Shown here: positions 44,201 through 55,553 of the stretch, piece by piece
Layout of the letters: every line of letters starts with the position of its first letter
Numbering within the stretch: the first letter of the stretch is position 1
Assembly (NCBI RefSeq): GCF_002878395.1
Contig: NC_061122.1
Location: forward strand, 74,433,458-74,497,457
DNA from: Capsicum annuum
Lineage: Eukaryota > Streptophyta > Magnoliopsida > Solanales > Solanaceae
Direction: 5' to 3'
Length of the DNA: 64,000 nucleotides
The notes under the pieces: model-generated
The model's database searches: none
What the model saw: the letters and a program-made list of their open reading frames with translations, nothing else
Told to the model about the DNA's origin: nothing
Program-made: the position numbers and the translations under genes

Positions 44201-46139
44201 ATTCATGTTGCAGTTTCAAAGAAAACCTTTATCTCTTCTTGTGCTTGATTATTTGTGTAGTGGGGACACTACTAGCTATTTAGTAGGGGTGCCTATCTCT
44301 ACATTTATTCTATTTGGGTTGTATTATATTGATATTTCTGGATAGTTGGTAATGTTTTGATGACATTATAGATGACGTTTATTTTTATTTTGGGTTGTAA
44401 TATTTGGGCACTCTGATGGTGCCCATATTTGCATTGATTAGTCATTTTGTTTTGTATTTATATTGTTACTTTATTTTACTTAGCTTGTGATGATATCTGA
44501 CGAGCATTTTTCTATGATATACTGAGTGATGACATTCTTAAGGGAAAATCGTCATGATTGGGTTTTAAGCCATGGATGCAGGAAAAGTTTGAGAACCCAT
44601 AGCATCGAAGCTATAAATGTTGGGAAATTTTGAGTACCCGCAATATTTTGGATTTGGAATTGCATTTATACCTATGGTGAAGTTTGAGTAGCCATATGGT
44701 TTGCCAGTATGAAACTCGTAATGTGAGGTGTTGGCTTGGTTTGATGCCATAAAGAATAAATTGTGCATGGCACAAATAAGAAGCAAACATCCTTCTCCGT
44801 CCAAAAATTTGTTGAAAATCAAGGGCACAGACGTGAGCGACCTTGTAACAATACTTTTCCTCTCCTTGTGACTCTAAAATTATGGCTTGTATAAGTTTGT
44901 AGATACTCCATTTTTTCCCTAGTAGGAAGGTAAATTAAGCCCCTTTAAGGAGTTGTCATGCCATATGCGGTGAGCTTATTTTCCCAATTCTCATGAATAT
45001 ATATACCATATAGAACTTGACCCATTGGCAAATCAAGAAGAATCTTGAATTACACTTGGTTAGTGAAATGATCCTAGACCATCTTTATTAAATAGGAACG
45101 CACTCTAAGCATATATAGCCTACCCATGCATAGAATAAGACCCTTAGTTCCCCAATTCGAGCCTTCAAGCCTTTCTTTGGCAACCACGTTACAAGACTTA
45201 TACATTTCACAAGTTTGTCCTTCTCTTAAAGCTAACTCTCCTTGACATAAAAAATGCAAATTAAAGCTAAATTCCTAAGTTGGGTGTGGTAAGTTTGAAA
45301 GATTGACTTTGGGCCATGGCAATGTAAGTGGATGCCTTTGAGCTAAACAATTAAAGAAAGGGTAAAAAAGAAAGAAATGATGAAAGGAAGAATGAGGCAT
45401 GGATTGTAAAAGAAAGAAGTGAAAAAAGACTCTCTCAAGAAGTTTAGGAAATCAAGGCTACTAAATTAGGCATGTCTAAAGTGTAAAAACAAAAGAAGTT
45501 ATCCCTGGTCAATAATTGGTTGAAATGGTATGATAAAGATGTTCAAAGGGGGTTAATCCTCTTTTTTACTTAATGTTATCCAACCCATCACCAAACCTAT
45601 GTTACAAGATCAAAAAGTCCCTTCAAGATCTCCAATCAAGTGTATTCATTGTTGAGGTGATTGAATATAAGGGGAAGCTTATGGTATGCTATTTGCTAGC
45701 ATCGAGAGTATTTGTGTAAGAAAGAGAGAGAGTTTTGGACTTAAATCCCCATTATTGCATATTAGATAATTAGGACTGTGTGGAATATCCTTCTTGTGAG
45801 GAGGCATGTTAACAACTCGAGGTACGTGATACTTTTATCTTCCAAATAATAAGGCAAAAAGAGTATAGCGAAGTTGAAGTCAATAGGGAGTCACTTTTAG
45901 AGAGTTAGTGATTGTTGCGTTGTTTCTCTTTAAAGTCATTTGCATCTTTCAGATTGTATTTCATATTGAAGAGTATTGTGAAAATAACTTTGTCCATGCT
46001 TTAAGAGCCACTTGTGATAGAAACTAAGTTTGAGGTCATTGTGATCATTGGGTTGAAAAATAGGCTTAGAGTTTGAATTGTCTCATTGAGTAAAAGGTAG
46101 TGTTACTTAAGGACAAGAAATGGTTTAAGTTAGAGGTAT
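44201..46139 (+). other. Post-ORF2 region and PPT, element 1
   Basis: About 1.9 kb non-coding, colinear with 52156-54035 of element 2: TTGGGCACTCTGATGGTGCCC at 44404, several 'agtttgagtacccat' words at 44587-44700, and a pyrimidine/purine-rich part. It ends with a decayed polypurine tract (GGTTTAAGTTAGAGGT) just before the 3' LTR. The minus-strand ORF-like stretches are not genes. Confidence 0.7.
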
Positions 46140-47575
46140 TTATGAGTGGTGAATTTACCACTTATTTGCATCCTAAATGCATACACACTACTAATTTTTA
46201 AAGGTATGAATGAGATAAATGTGTTACTTGAGTGCACTAATTTCCATATTTTGCAGGCACACAGGTGATGAGATAAAAAGATATTGATTTAAGCTAAAAA
46301 AGTATCAAAAAGAGAGGAAAAGTTCACAACTAAAGACCCTGCACAAATCAGGCTCAGTTATTATGATCACAGTCTGAGGGTCACGATCGCGGCTAGTCAA
46401 GAAAGGTTAGTCACCACATTCATATAAATCTAATCGCATTCATAGTAATCGCGATAGCGGCAAAGCTAATTCAATCGTGGCAACGCGGCATTCGGCCTAG
46501 GGGTGGCTTTGTAATTTTTAACAGCCAACCCCAAATCCCTAAAATATCTTAAACCCTTTCCCATTTTTGTATTGTAGTATCTTGGAGAGAAATTAATTTG
46601 ATGTTACAAACCCTAATTTGGGCAAGAATTTTATTGGAATTTCTTTCTTTGAATTTGGTGAAATTGATGGATGGATATTTTGAATAACCATTTTGGTATA
46701 CATCTTTCTATTTACTTCATTAGTAGAGAAATCTATTTATCTTGGGATTATGTTGAACTAACGTGCAATTATGTGTGGGTTATGATGTATTTTTGTCGAT
46801 TCTAGCTTATTAATGATGGGTTTCACTATTTCTTGGTTTACTTAGTTGGGATTTGTAGGTGAAAACCCCAAATGCTCGTAATGGGTTATTGGGTGAAAAC
46901 GCCAAACTCTTAAAGCACATACTATCCTTGAAAGAGGGATGTAGGTGCATTTTTAGAACCCATGGAAACCTTGATAGAGGGCTATGTGGGACAAAGCAAT
47001 ACTAGACAAAAAAATGGATATAGTTTACTATCTTTTTTCCATCTTAGTAATAAGGGTAATTAGAGAGTTGGCTATGTTTTGGGAATCTTCCTAGAAATAG
47101 GGATGCCCAATTGAGGTGTTGGGTGGCTTTAGTTGACACACTCATTTGGTAATCAAAGGGGTTAATAAGTGATATCCTTGAGGCTTTGTTGACAAACAAG
47201 CCTCAAGGACTTTCAACCTAGCCTACCTTATCTTCAGTAACTAAAATTTGCACTAAATCATCATGCTACCATGCATAATTTACCTTAGGTAGACATAATC
47301 CCAAGATCCTTTTAATAGTGAATTTTTGAATGACAAGGGTTGTCTTAGCATCTTGGCTTGAATAGATATTGATCAAACCTTTTTACAAATCAAAACCCCC
47401 AAATTTAAATCATGTTTTTTACTTTATTTACACTTCGGATCTCTTTTTAGTAAATGTTAACACTCATAGGACTAGAATTCTAGGTTTTCTCCGCATAGAT
47501 TTGAACTCGATGTATGTTGAGCTATTGACAATGACCTTCCTCTATCAAATTGAATGGTATAGGTGAGCATTATCA
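46140..47575 (+). mobile_element. 3' LTR of element 1
   Basis: Starts TTATGAGTGGTGAATTTACC (TG decayed to TT) and ends GAGCATTATCA. Motif block at 46365-46495 is fuller than in the 5' LTR: GTCACGATCGCGGC, AGTAATCGCGATAGCGGC, CAATCGTGGCAACGCGGC. GGGTGAAAAC words follow near 46855 and 46890. Confidence 0.9.
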
Positions 47576-47735
47576 AATAGCTTTACGACTGTGCAGAGAC
47601 ATCTTATGATTCTGTTATATGGTTCTTTTAAACTTTGGATAATATGGGATCAAGGGATTGCCTTGGATCTTGGTACTTAGCATACACAGGGATATGCCTC
47701 ATGAAGAATAAAAAAATAAAAACTAAAAACCTCAA
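47576..47735 (-). other. Host segment between elements 1 and 2
   Basis: 160 bp of non-coding sequence, probably the 5' leader of the minus-strand element C, because it separates two insertions that both lie 5' of its gag. It ends with CTCAA, the target site of element 2. Confidence 0.45.
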
Positions 47736-49117
47736 TGATGAGTGGTGATTTTACCATTCATTTGAACTCAACATCCATGCACATTACCATGTTTTGAATG
47801 AATAAATGAGACATAATTGTGACTGAATGTTGTAATATCTGCATTTTACAGGTACATTGTTGATGAGATAGAAAAATATGGGTTGGAGCTAAATGACCAA
47901 AAGGAATCAAGAAAATGCAACTGAAGACATTGAGCAGAAATATCTTCAGTTACCATGGTTGTGGTCTAAGGATTGCGGTCAGTCAATATGGTCAACCTAC
48001 TATGGTCACATAGCTCTAACCATGGTCATGATCGCTGCAATCACGGTGAAGTCTCTGTGATCACGGCTTAGTCGAAAATGCAGCCCAAGGGTAGAAATGT
48101 AAATGCATATAGTTAATCACTTATTAATCATATTCCATCTTCCCCAATTTTTGATATTGTTCTAGGGTTAAAGCCTTTATTTTTAGAGAAGACAATATCA
48201 TATAAATTTTTGGTGAAGAATACTTTGGAGTCACTTCCAAGTGAAAAATTAGTAAACTCCTATTGAACATTTATTGGATCTCATAGTTTGAATTAACATT
48301 CACTTAGATTTTCTCAAATCAAATCAATAAAGATTTTGGGTAAAATCTTTACTAATTTATATCATGAGTAGCTAGTTTTTCCTCTTAGAATTATGATAGA
48401 ATAGGATGAAATTGTATGCGGGTTGTCATTTATTTGTGCATACGTTAATGTGTTGATTGATAGGTTATATTGTTGCTTAATTAAATTGGTTGATATTTGA
48501 GGGTGAAAACCCCAAATTCAAATAGGTTTGTGGGTGAAGATTCTAAGATCTTGAATGTTCAATCTATCTTCGAAAAAAGCATTTGGGAGAATATTAGGAA
48601 CCAATATCATACTTGAAAGAGGGATGTGGGAATCAAAGCAAAAGTAGACAATAGTTGGCATAGTTTGCTTTATTTGACACACTTGGTAGGTACTCGAAAG
48701 AGTCAATGAGTGAAATCTTTGAGGATATGTTTGACAAACTAGCCTAAAGGATTTACAACATAGTCTACCATATCATCATCAGTTAGAACATGCACTAAAT
48801 TGTCATTCCTCCATGCATATCTTGACCCTAGGAAAGCATAATCTGAAGACTCATTCCTAATTGCTTAGACTCTAAGAATTTGTAGCCTCAAATTTGTACT
48901 CGATAAAATCAAAAAGAAATATAAAGTATGATAGCTTTCAGCCCCCTCTTTTATCTCTTTTACTATTAGGTTGAATTTAACAAGTATCCATTATTTGAAT
49001 TAACTTGATTGCCACTCACATTATTCCTTATGAATTCGACCCAGACTCCAAAGTTAGGTAAATATATTGACAACAAATTCCTTGCAATTAAATTAACGTG
49101 TAAGTTGAGCTTTATCA
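47736..49117 (+). mobile_element. 5' LTR of element 2
   Basis: Starts TGATGAGTGGTGATTTTACC and ends GAGCTTTATCA. Motif block 47945-48070 (GGATTGCGGTCAGTC, ATGATCGCTGCAATCACGG, GTGATCACGGC). About 115 bp present in the 3' LTR (about 54990-55105) and in the LTRs of element 1 is deleted near 48670. Confidence 0.93.
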
Positions 49118-49120
49118 AAA

Positions 49121-49138
49121 TGGTGCCATTACCGGAGA
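49121..49138 (+). other. Primer binding site, tRNA-Asp type
   Basis: TGGTGCCATTACCGGAGA, three bases after the LTR. It differs from the tRNA-Asp complement at four positions, all transitions, and mostly at different positions from those changed in element 1. The two sites therefore decayed independently. Confidence 0.82.
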
Positions 49139-49267
49139 ACAATTTAGAATATTAAGTTAGTTTGTAATTCTGGCTTACTTTCTTGAAATCAAAGTTGTAA
49201 ATATTTGTTCGTGATTTTATTTTGTTTCATATGTTAGGTAGATTTTTATTTTATTTCACTTTACTCT

Positions 49268-50097
49268 ATGGCATCTTCTGACAAATATGATTTTGGTAGT
49301 TAGAAGTCCTATATTAATGATCCATGTCCATATTGTAACAAACCCTACTTTGGAAAATATTGTAATTATGCTCCTTTATGAAAGATGAAATCACCAACTC
49401 GATCCTATTGGGAGTATGATTGTTCTATATGTGGTGATCTAGATGGAAATTATAGTGATTGTTTAACTGCCCCTCCCCTTATTATGCTTAGTGAGTTGCT
49501 AGTTCTTCTTATTATTTATATAGGTCTTATGAGGAGAAGAAGGAAGAGCCACATACTGGGTCCAATAGTTTTAAAATAATGCTTCAAACTATTTTGGATT
49601 GGGAAACTACAATGGGAGAGAATGTGCAAGACATACATCGATCCAATGAGGCATTTAGAAGGGAGATTATCAAGATAGAAGAAGGGGGCAATGATATAAG
49701 CCTTTCAATTATAACTACCTTGCCCATTTACCAAGAGAAGGTTAATCAAGAGGAGAAACCAAGATATTATGATGATCTTGGTAGCAAATAATCCTCAATG
49801 ATTTTCAAAACAACTGAATCAAATGATGTTGAAGATGTCAAAATAATGGGATTGGTACAAGAGTCAAAAGAAGAACCAAAGAGCATCTCATATGATGACT
49901 CTAGTTCATTTTAGGATAAAGGTACTTCAGAGGAGGCAACCCTAGAATTAGGGGTTAGGCCTCATTCAAACCACTTTATCCATCCACCTAAGCAAATGAT
50001 TTTTGGGGAGACGGAGTTTCGTCCCTATATTTTGGGATTTGACATTCCAAAAGAGCACATGAAAACCCCTCCATCAAAGGCCAAGGAACTCAACTAA
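49268..50097 (+). pseudogene. ORF1 of element 2, paired C-x2-C motifs, unknown
   Basis: Reads MASSDKYDFGS, stop, KSYINDPCPYCNKPYFGKYC, NYAPL, stop, then TRSYWEYDCSICGDLDGNYS, DC. Two zinc-finger-like units are visible: C-x2-C-x8-C and C-x2-C-x9-C. After a frame change (49579) it continues QTILDWETTMGENVQDIHRS, NEAFRREIIKIEEGG and YYDDLGSK, then an acidic EATESND-type region and a C-terminal FRPYILGFDIPKEHMKTPP. TAA at 50095. It occupies the gag position but shows no capsid homology. I do not recognise the family. It could bind nucleic acid; that is only an inference from the cysteine spacing. Confidence 0.55.
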
Positions 50098-50366
50098 TGA
50101 TGTACAACTAGTGGTCTATTGATGTTCTCACCTTTACCCAGGGAGCCAAACCGCATATGTAATGTGAAATCGGGTAAAACATTTAAGTCTTAAAAATGGC
50201 GAAATAGAAGTACCCTCATAATTTCCTCACATCTTCAAAGTTTTATCTTGAAAGATCTGAATCTTCTGTCCCTCTGTCGCTCAATGCATTGTGAACAAAA
50301 TTTGGGATGGAGATTTAGATCTTCTAAGTGGAAGCATAAATGAAAGTTGAAGAGGTGTAAATCCAA
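50098..50366 (+). other. Spacer between ORF1 and signature, element 2
   Basis: About 270 bp, no recognisable coding content. In an autonomous element RT, RNase H and integrase would lie here. Confidence 0.5.
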
Positions 50367-50402
50367 AACATTAAACTAAGTACTCAATGGGAGGTATCTC
50401 AT
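50367..50402 (+). other. Signature copy, element 2
   Basis: AACATTAAACTAAGTAC, then TCAATGGGAGGTATCTCA. Same order as the post-integrase signature of A, B, C and element 1, although no integrase precedes it. Confidence 0.65.
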
Positions 50403-50589
50403 CAAGAAACTAAAAGTGTCCCATATACTTTTATTATGTATGACCGAGAAGATTTTATTTTTCCATTTTTTCATGCATAATCCATGAAAAAGGGGTACTA
50501 CGAGAAGTGTTGATTTAAATTGAAAAAGGGAAGGTGTAAAATAGGCATGTTTGGAAAGAACAGGGGAGTGCAAGACGCCTCAATTTTGG

Positions 50590-50664
50590 TGTCATTTATC
50601 GCGATTGCGAACCTTCCTCCGTGATCATGGAGATCGCGATCGCGGTCAAATTAGTTTAAATGAC
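50590..50664 (+). promoter_or_regulatory. Putative internal ORF2 promoter, element 2
   Basis: TTATCGCGATTGCGAACC and GGAGATCGCGATCGCGGTC at 50598-50648 are the best-preserved CG motifs of the window, with CGATCGCG palindromes. AGTTTAAATGACC follows immediately (TTTAAA at 50655). Leader to the donor at 50774 is about 118 nt. Confidence 0.5.
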
Positions 50665-50773
50665 CATCTGACTACAATTTTTTTGCACGCACCTATCTCA
50701 AATTCTCTAAAAATTTTGGAATTATGTAGAGTATCCAAGTGTTCATTTTAGTCTAATTGCAACCTATAACTTG

Positions 50774-51353
50774 GTATGTTTTCTCTACTCCATTGTTTTT
50801 AATGTAATTGAATGCTTAGAACTTGTAGTTTAGAGAAAGGCCTAAAATAGTGTTTTTAACACGAAATCTATGATTGTTTTTTAGTATTGTGGTGATTAGT
50901 TGTTGTACTTGGTGTACACAACAATGGGGAAGTCTTGAGTACCAAGAATTAGGCCTAAAGTTGTCAAAATTAAAATTGCACCATGTATTTGATTCAGTGC
51001 CCCAATGAATTTGATGTTAATTTCTTTAAGTTTTGGGTTAAAATAATGCATTGTAGGATTAAATTCCTTGATTATGATGTTTATTTGACTAAGTTGGAAC
51101 TCAAATTTGGGGTTAAAATCATATATTTTGAATGGTGTGTAGAACTATCGACCATGGTCTCAGGTACCATGATCGCATTAAATGCTTCGCGATTGCCATA
51201 CATGAGGGCAGTCGTCTGCAGCAGCCAAAATTTCTACACGCCTATTTCTTACCCTAGAACCTTCTACAATACTAAAACATGAGTTTATCTGATTGATCTA
51301 GCATTATTTTGGTGTTATAACACTAATGACTGTCAAGATTGTAATGCTTATAG
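50774..51353 (+). other. Putative 5' UTR intron of ORF2, element 2
   Basis: Donor TTG|GTATGTTTTCTC at 50774; branch-site-like CACTAATGAC near 51320; acceptor TGCTTATAG|GTATTAG ending 51353; length 580 nt. It contains GGGGAAGTCTTGAGTACC (50926-50943) and a second block at 51150-51220 (CTATCGACCATGGTC, ACCATGATCGC, TTCGCGATTGCC). Layout matches element 1 closely. Confidence 0.6.
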
Positions 51354-51374
51354 GTATTAGAAAACACCAGGTTT

Positions 51375-52155
51375 ATGGCCACCTAATGCCAAAATCTCTA
51401 ATACAATGATCTATCAAGGACAAAATTACTCTTGGAATGGGGTATTTGCCATACTAAAGTAAAGGAGACACTCCTAGCGATCCATGTCGAGCTCACTACT
51501 ACCGGGTAGATGTGTTTTGCTCCAAACCTCTACTATGCCAATGAGTATTGGGTATGTGAGTTCTACGCAAGCCTTAGCATAGTTTCTCTCACAAACCAAG
51601 TGATGACGATTTGGGGTAAGTAAGTGAACTTTGGAGTAGAGCATATTAATAAGATATATGGGATCTCGGATGTTGGCATGGAGTAGTTCCAAGAAAAGTA
51701 TGCAAGCTAGGGACTTGGATGGTAATTATATTATTTTCAAGCAAAGAAGTTCTCTAGGCCACCACTAAGAGAAATATTTTAATGAATGAATTTACTGCTG
51801 AGGCCAGGCTTTGGCTGAATATTATCTGCAATAGAGTATCATCGTACACTGATATGACTATTGTCACAGATTTGAAAGAGCAGATGGAGGCGTACATTCT
51901 CTCTGGCATTACTCTTAATGCGGGCGAGATTGTTCTCTAAGAGTGAAAGAATTTCAAGAACTATGGAGAGACCTCATGGAGTCACATGAGTAGATGGTGA
52001 AGAGAGAGAATAAGAGAGATAAATTCTTCAGAAAGATGTAGAAAGGGGTACTACCTTCCCTTGGGTTGGAGAGTGATAACGACGCCTCTGTAGATTAGTC
52101 AGTTGATGATGTCGATTGTGATAATACAGAACCATTGGTAGAGAGAAGCTCCTGA
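51375..52155 (+). pseudogene. ORF2 of element 2 (plant transposon protein-like)
   Basis: ATGGCC start 22 bp after the acceptor. In shifting frames it reads CEFYASLSIVSLTNQVM-like sequence at 51560, VNFGVEHINKIYGISDVGM at 51625, FNEFTAEARLWLNII at 51785, SSYTDMTIVTDLKEQMEAYI at 51850 and SGITLNAGEIVL at 51910. It ends with a basic KRENKRDKFFRKM and SDNDASVD, then TGA at 52153. The central part resembles the putative plant transposon protein domain also in A and element 1. Role unknown. Confidence 0.65.
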
Positions 52156-54035
52156 TGTAGATTCAGAGAGGATTCTTACCTTTTGTTTATTCTTTTGTTA
52201 ATTATGTAATGGGGTCACTGCTTGCCTTTCAGTTGGGGGTGCCTTTCCTTATATTTGTATTATTTTGATATATTGATGGATATTTTTTTGTTCTCGTGAT
52301 GACGTTGTGGATGTTGTTTTTATTTTGTTTTGGGTTGCTATATTTGGGCACTCTGCTAGAGCCCATGTTTTCATCGATTATCATATAGTTTTATTTTTAT
52401 TTTTTATTTTTAGTTAAGTTTTATTTTTATTATGATGATGCACGATATGCCCTGCCCTATGATAGATTGACTAATAACATTCTTAAGGTTAAAACATGAT
52501 GTTTGGGTTTTGAGGCATAGATATAGGGGAATTATGAGTACCCATGGCATCTAAGTCATTAATGTAAGGGAAGTATGACTACCTATGGCATTATAAATTT
52601 GGGAACCTATAGTGTACCATTGTCGAAGTCTGAGTAGCCATATGGTTGGTTTTCCTATATCAAGCCTAGATATGAGGCTAAAGCTTTGGTTCTATCCATA
52701 TGTTTGAAAATTGAATATGGTTCAAATGCAAAACAAACAACCCCCTCTGACCCAAAAATTTTTCAAAATTCAAGGGCATGGACTTAAGCAACCTTATAAC
52801 AAAACTTTTTCTTTTGTTGTGACTCCAGAAATGTTTAACGTGTTAATAGTGATAGATACTTCAATCTTGTCTCTAATGGGAGGGGTAATTGGGCTTCCTT
52901 TGAAAATTTTGCATGCCATGTGTGGCGAGCTATTTGCTTTCATCTCTTGTATACTTGTGTTATCTAGAACTTGCCCCATTAGTTTTTCAAAATATAATTT
53001 TGACGGTATTTGGCTGGAGAAATTTTCTTAGACCATCTTTGTGACTTTGGAAACCAATTTATCCTAAAAATCCTACCTATGCATAAATGTAATCCCTAGT
53101 TACCCATTTTAAGCCTATGGACCTTTCTTTGGCAAAAACATTACAAGCCTTGAACCATTCTTTTTATCCCTATTTTGAACAATATCCTCTTTGAAATTGA
53201 AATTGCAATTTGAGGCTAAAAGCCAAAGTTGTGGTGGTAATGACTGATGGAAGTAAGTGTGGAGCCCCAAAGTTGTAAGTGAAATGCCTAAGTGCCCAGG
53301 CATTGAAAACAAATGAATATAAAAATAAATGGTCAAATAAAGGAAAGAATTGCATGAAAATTGCAAAAAAAAAAAATAGAATTTAAAGGTTGAACAAAGG
53401 AAGAAAAAAGTAGGCACATAAAAAGAGAAAATATAAAAAAGAGTGTCCCATAGTCATAAAGGCGGATTAAATACTGTGATATAGATGTTCTACGAAGGGT
53501 GTAGCTATGTTGTTCCCAAATGATATCCTACCCTAACCCGAACCTAAATTACAAGATCAAAAATTCCTTTGAGATCTTCAACCATTTACTTTCTTTGTAG
53601 TGGTGATTGATAATAGGGCAAAGCCTATGGTATGACACTTGTTGACATAGAGAGTCCTTTTGTGAGGGAGAGAGTTTTTTCACTTCAATTCCTAGTTACT
53701 TATTTGGTAGCTTGGTGTGTGGATTTTTTTTCTTGTGGTGAGGTATGTGAACGAGTTTAGGTAGGTGATTTTGTCATCTTTTGAGCAATGAGGAAAGTGG
53801 AGTATAGCTTAGTTTAAACCCAAAGTGAGTCACTTTTAGAGTATTGGTTGTTGTTGCTTGGTTTCTCTTTAAAGTATTGCACATCCTTAGATATTACATT
53901 TTATGATGAGGGGTGTAGTAAGAGTACCTTAGCCCATGTGATCCTTGAGGAATGAAAATTGATCATAAAAGTGTAATGTCTCATGATAAGGGGTAGTCTT
54001 ACTTGAGGACAAGCAAAGCTTTAAGTTGGGGGTGT
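52156..54035 (+). other. Post-ORF2 region and polypurine tract, element 2
   Basis: Colinear with the same region of element 1: TTGGGCACTCTGCTAGAGCCC at 52345, repeated 'gagtacccatggcat'-type words at 52535-52640. A 106-codon open stretch at 52711-53031 has a long hydrophobic middle (VLIVIDTSILSLMGGVIGLP) but is broken in element 1, so coding is doubtful. Polypurine tract AAGTTGGGGGTGT ends at 54035, directly before the LTR. Confidence 0.75.
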
Positions 54036-55548
54036 TGATGAATGGTGATTTTACCACTCATTTGGACTCAACATTCATGTTCATTACCATGTTTTGAATA
54101 AATGAGTGAGACATAAATGTTAATGAATGATGTAGTATCCGTATTTTGAAGGAACATTATTGATGAGACAGAAAGATGTGGGTTGGAGCTAAAAATGATC
54201 AAAAGGAATCAAGAAAGTGCAACTAAAGACCTAGAGCTACACAGTCTTAGTTACCACAGTCGCGGTTTGAGGGCTGCAGTCGCCTTGAATAAATAAGGTC
54301 AACCTACTGCGGTCGCGGTCGCTGTGGTCATGGTCAAGTCTCTGCTATCATGGCTTAGCGGAAAAATGATGCCCAAGGGCAGAAATGTAAATGCACATAG
54401 TTGATGCCAAATTTGACAAAAGAAAGACTCAAACCCTAATCACTCATTCATCATATTCCATCTTCCTCAATTTTATAGATATTGTTCTAGGGTTATAGAC
54501 TCCATTTTTGGAGAAGTCAATATCGTATAAATTTTGGGTGCAGAATACTTTGGAGTGACTTCCAAGTGAAGAATTAGTGAACTCCCATTGAAGATTTGTT
54601 AAATCTCATAGTTTGAAGTAACATTCACTTAGATTTTCTCAAATCAAATCAGTAGAGATTTTGGGTAAAATCATTACTCATTTATCTCATGAGTAGCTAG
54701 TTTATCCTCATAGATTATGCTTAAATAGGGTGTAGTTATATATGGGATGTGATTTACTTGTGCATATGTCAAAGCGTTGATTGATGGGTTATATTATTGC
54801 CTGATTAAATTGGTTGAGAGTTTTTGGTGAAAACCCAAAATTCGCAAATAGGTTTTTGGGAGAAAATCCTAAGCTTTTGAAAGTTCAATCTATCTTTGAA
54901 AGAATGGTTTAGGTGAATATTAGGATCCAACATCATCCTTGAAAGAGCGATATGGGAACCAAAGTAATAGTAGACAATTGTTGGCATAGTTTGCTAAATT
55001 TTCGCTTTCTTAGACATAAGAGTGATTGTGAAGTTGACTATTCCTTAGGTATCTTCCTAGAAATAAGGATGCCTAATTAAGGTATTGGGTGTCTTTATTT
55101 GATACACTCACTAGGTACTCGAAAGAGTCAATGAGTTAAATCTTTGAGGCAATGTTGACAAACTAGCCCCAAGGACTTACAATCTAGCCTACCACTTCAT
55201 AATCAATTAGAACATACACCAAATTATCACAACTCTATGCATACCTTTCCCCTAGGAAACCATAATCCCAAGATTTGTGCCTAATTATTTCGACTAAGTA
55301 TTCATAGCTTCAAATTTATACTCAAAAAAATCAATAAGAAATATTAAGTGTGATACCATTAAGCCCTCCTCATTTATTTTTATCTTTTTGTAATATTGGT
55401 TTGAATTTAACAAGTACCCATTATTTCGAATTAACTTGATTTCCATTCACATTGTTCCTCGTGGATTTGACCCCGACTCTAAAGTTGGGTAAATATATTG
55501 AAAATGACCACCTTTCACTTAAATTGATGTGTAAGTTAAGCTTTATCA
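54036..55548 (+). mobile_element. 3' LTR of element 2
   Basis: Starts TGATGAATGGTGATTTTACC and ends AAGCTTTATCA, then the duplication CTCAA. Motif block 54250-54365 (CACAGTCGCGGTTTGAGGGC, CTGCGGTCGCGGTCGC). Confidence 0.93.
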
Positions 55549-55553
55549 CTCAA

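Larger units (their letters stand above)
38352..47575 (+). mobile_element. Element 1: Athila-type, gag-protease only, pol-less
   Basis: Two LTRs (38352-39644, 46140-47575) flank tRNA-Asp PBS, gag, protease, signature, internal promoter, intron, ORF2, post-ORF2 region and a decayed PPT. RT, RNase H and integrase are absent; the protease end is only about 60 bp from the signature. No convincing target duplication is visible (CTGAG at left, AATAG at right). It lies at the 5' edge of gag of the minus-strand element C. Confidence 0.85.
47731..55553 (+). mobile_element. Element 2: non-autonomous LTR element with TSD CTCAA
   Basis: The element runs 47736-55548, with perfect 5-bp target duplications CTCAA at 47731-47735 and 55549-55553. 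Two LTRs, tRNA-Asp type PBS, a cysteine-motif ORF, signature, internal promoter, intron, ORF2, post-ORF2 region and polypurine tract. No gag capsid, protease, RT, RNase H or integrase homology in the 4.9 kb interior. LTRs look roughly 80-85% alike by eye over the first 200 bp (not computed), so it is old. Confidence 0.9.

Noticed and set aside
38347..47580. Target site duplication for element 1
   Set aside because: CTGAG at left and AATAG at right do not match; either the site decayed or one LTR edge is misplaced by a few bases.
50598..50648. GATCGCGATCGCGG block as a bacterial origin or operator
   Set aside because: It recurs in LTRs and in the ORF2 modules of several retroelements, so it belongs to them.
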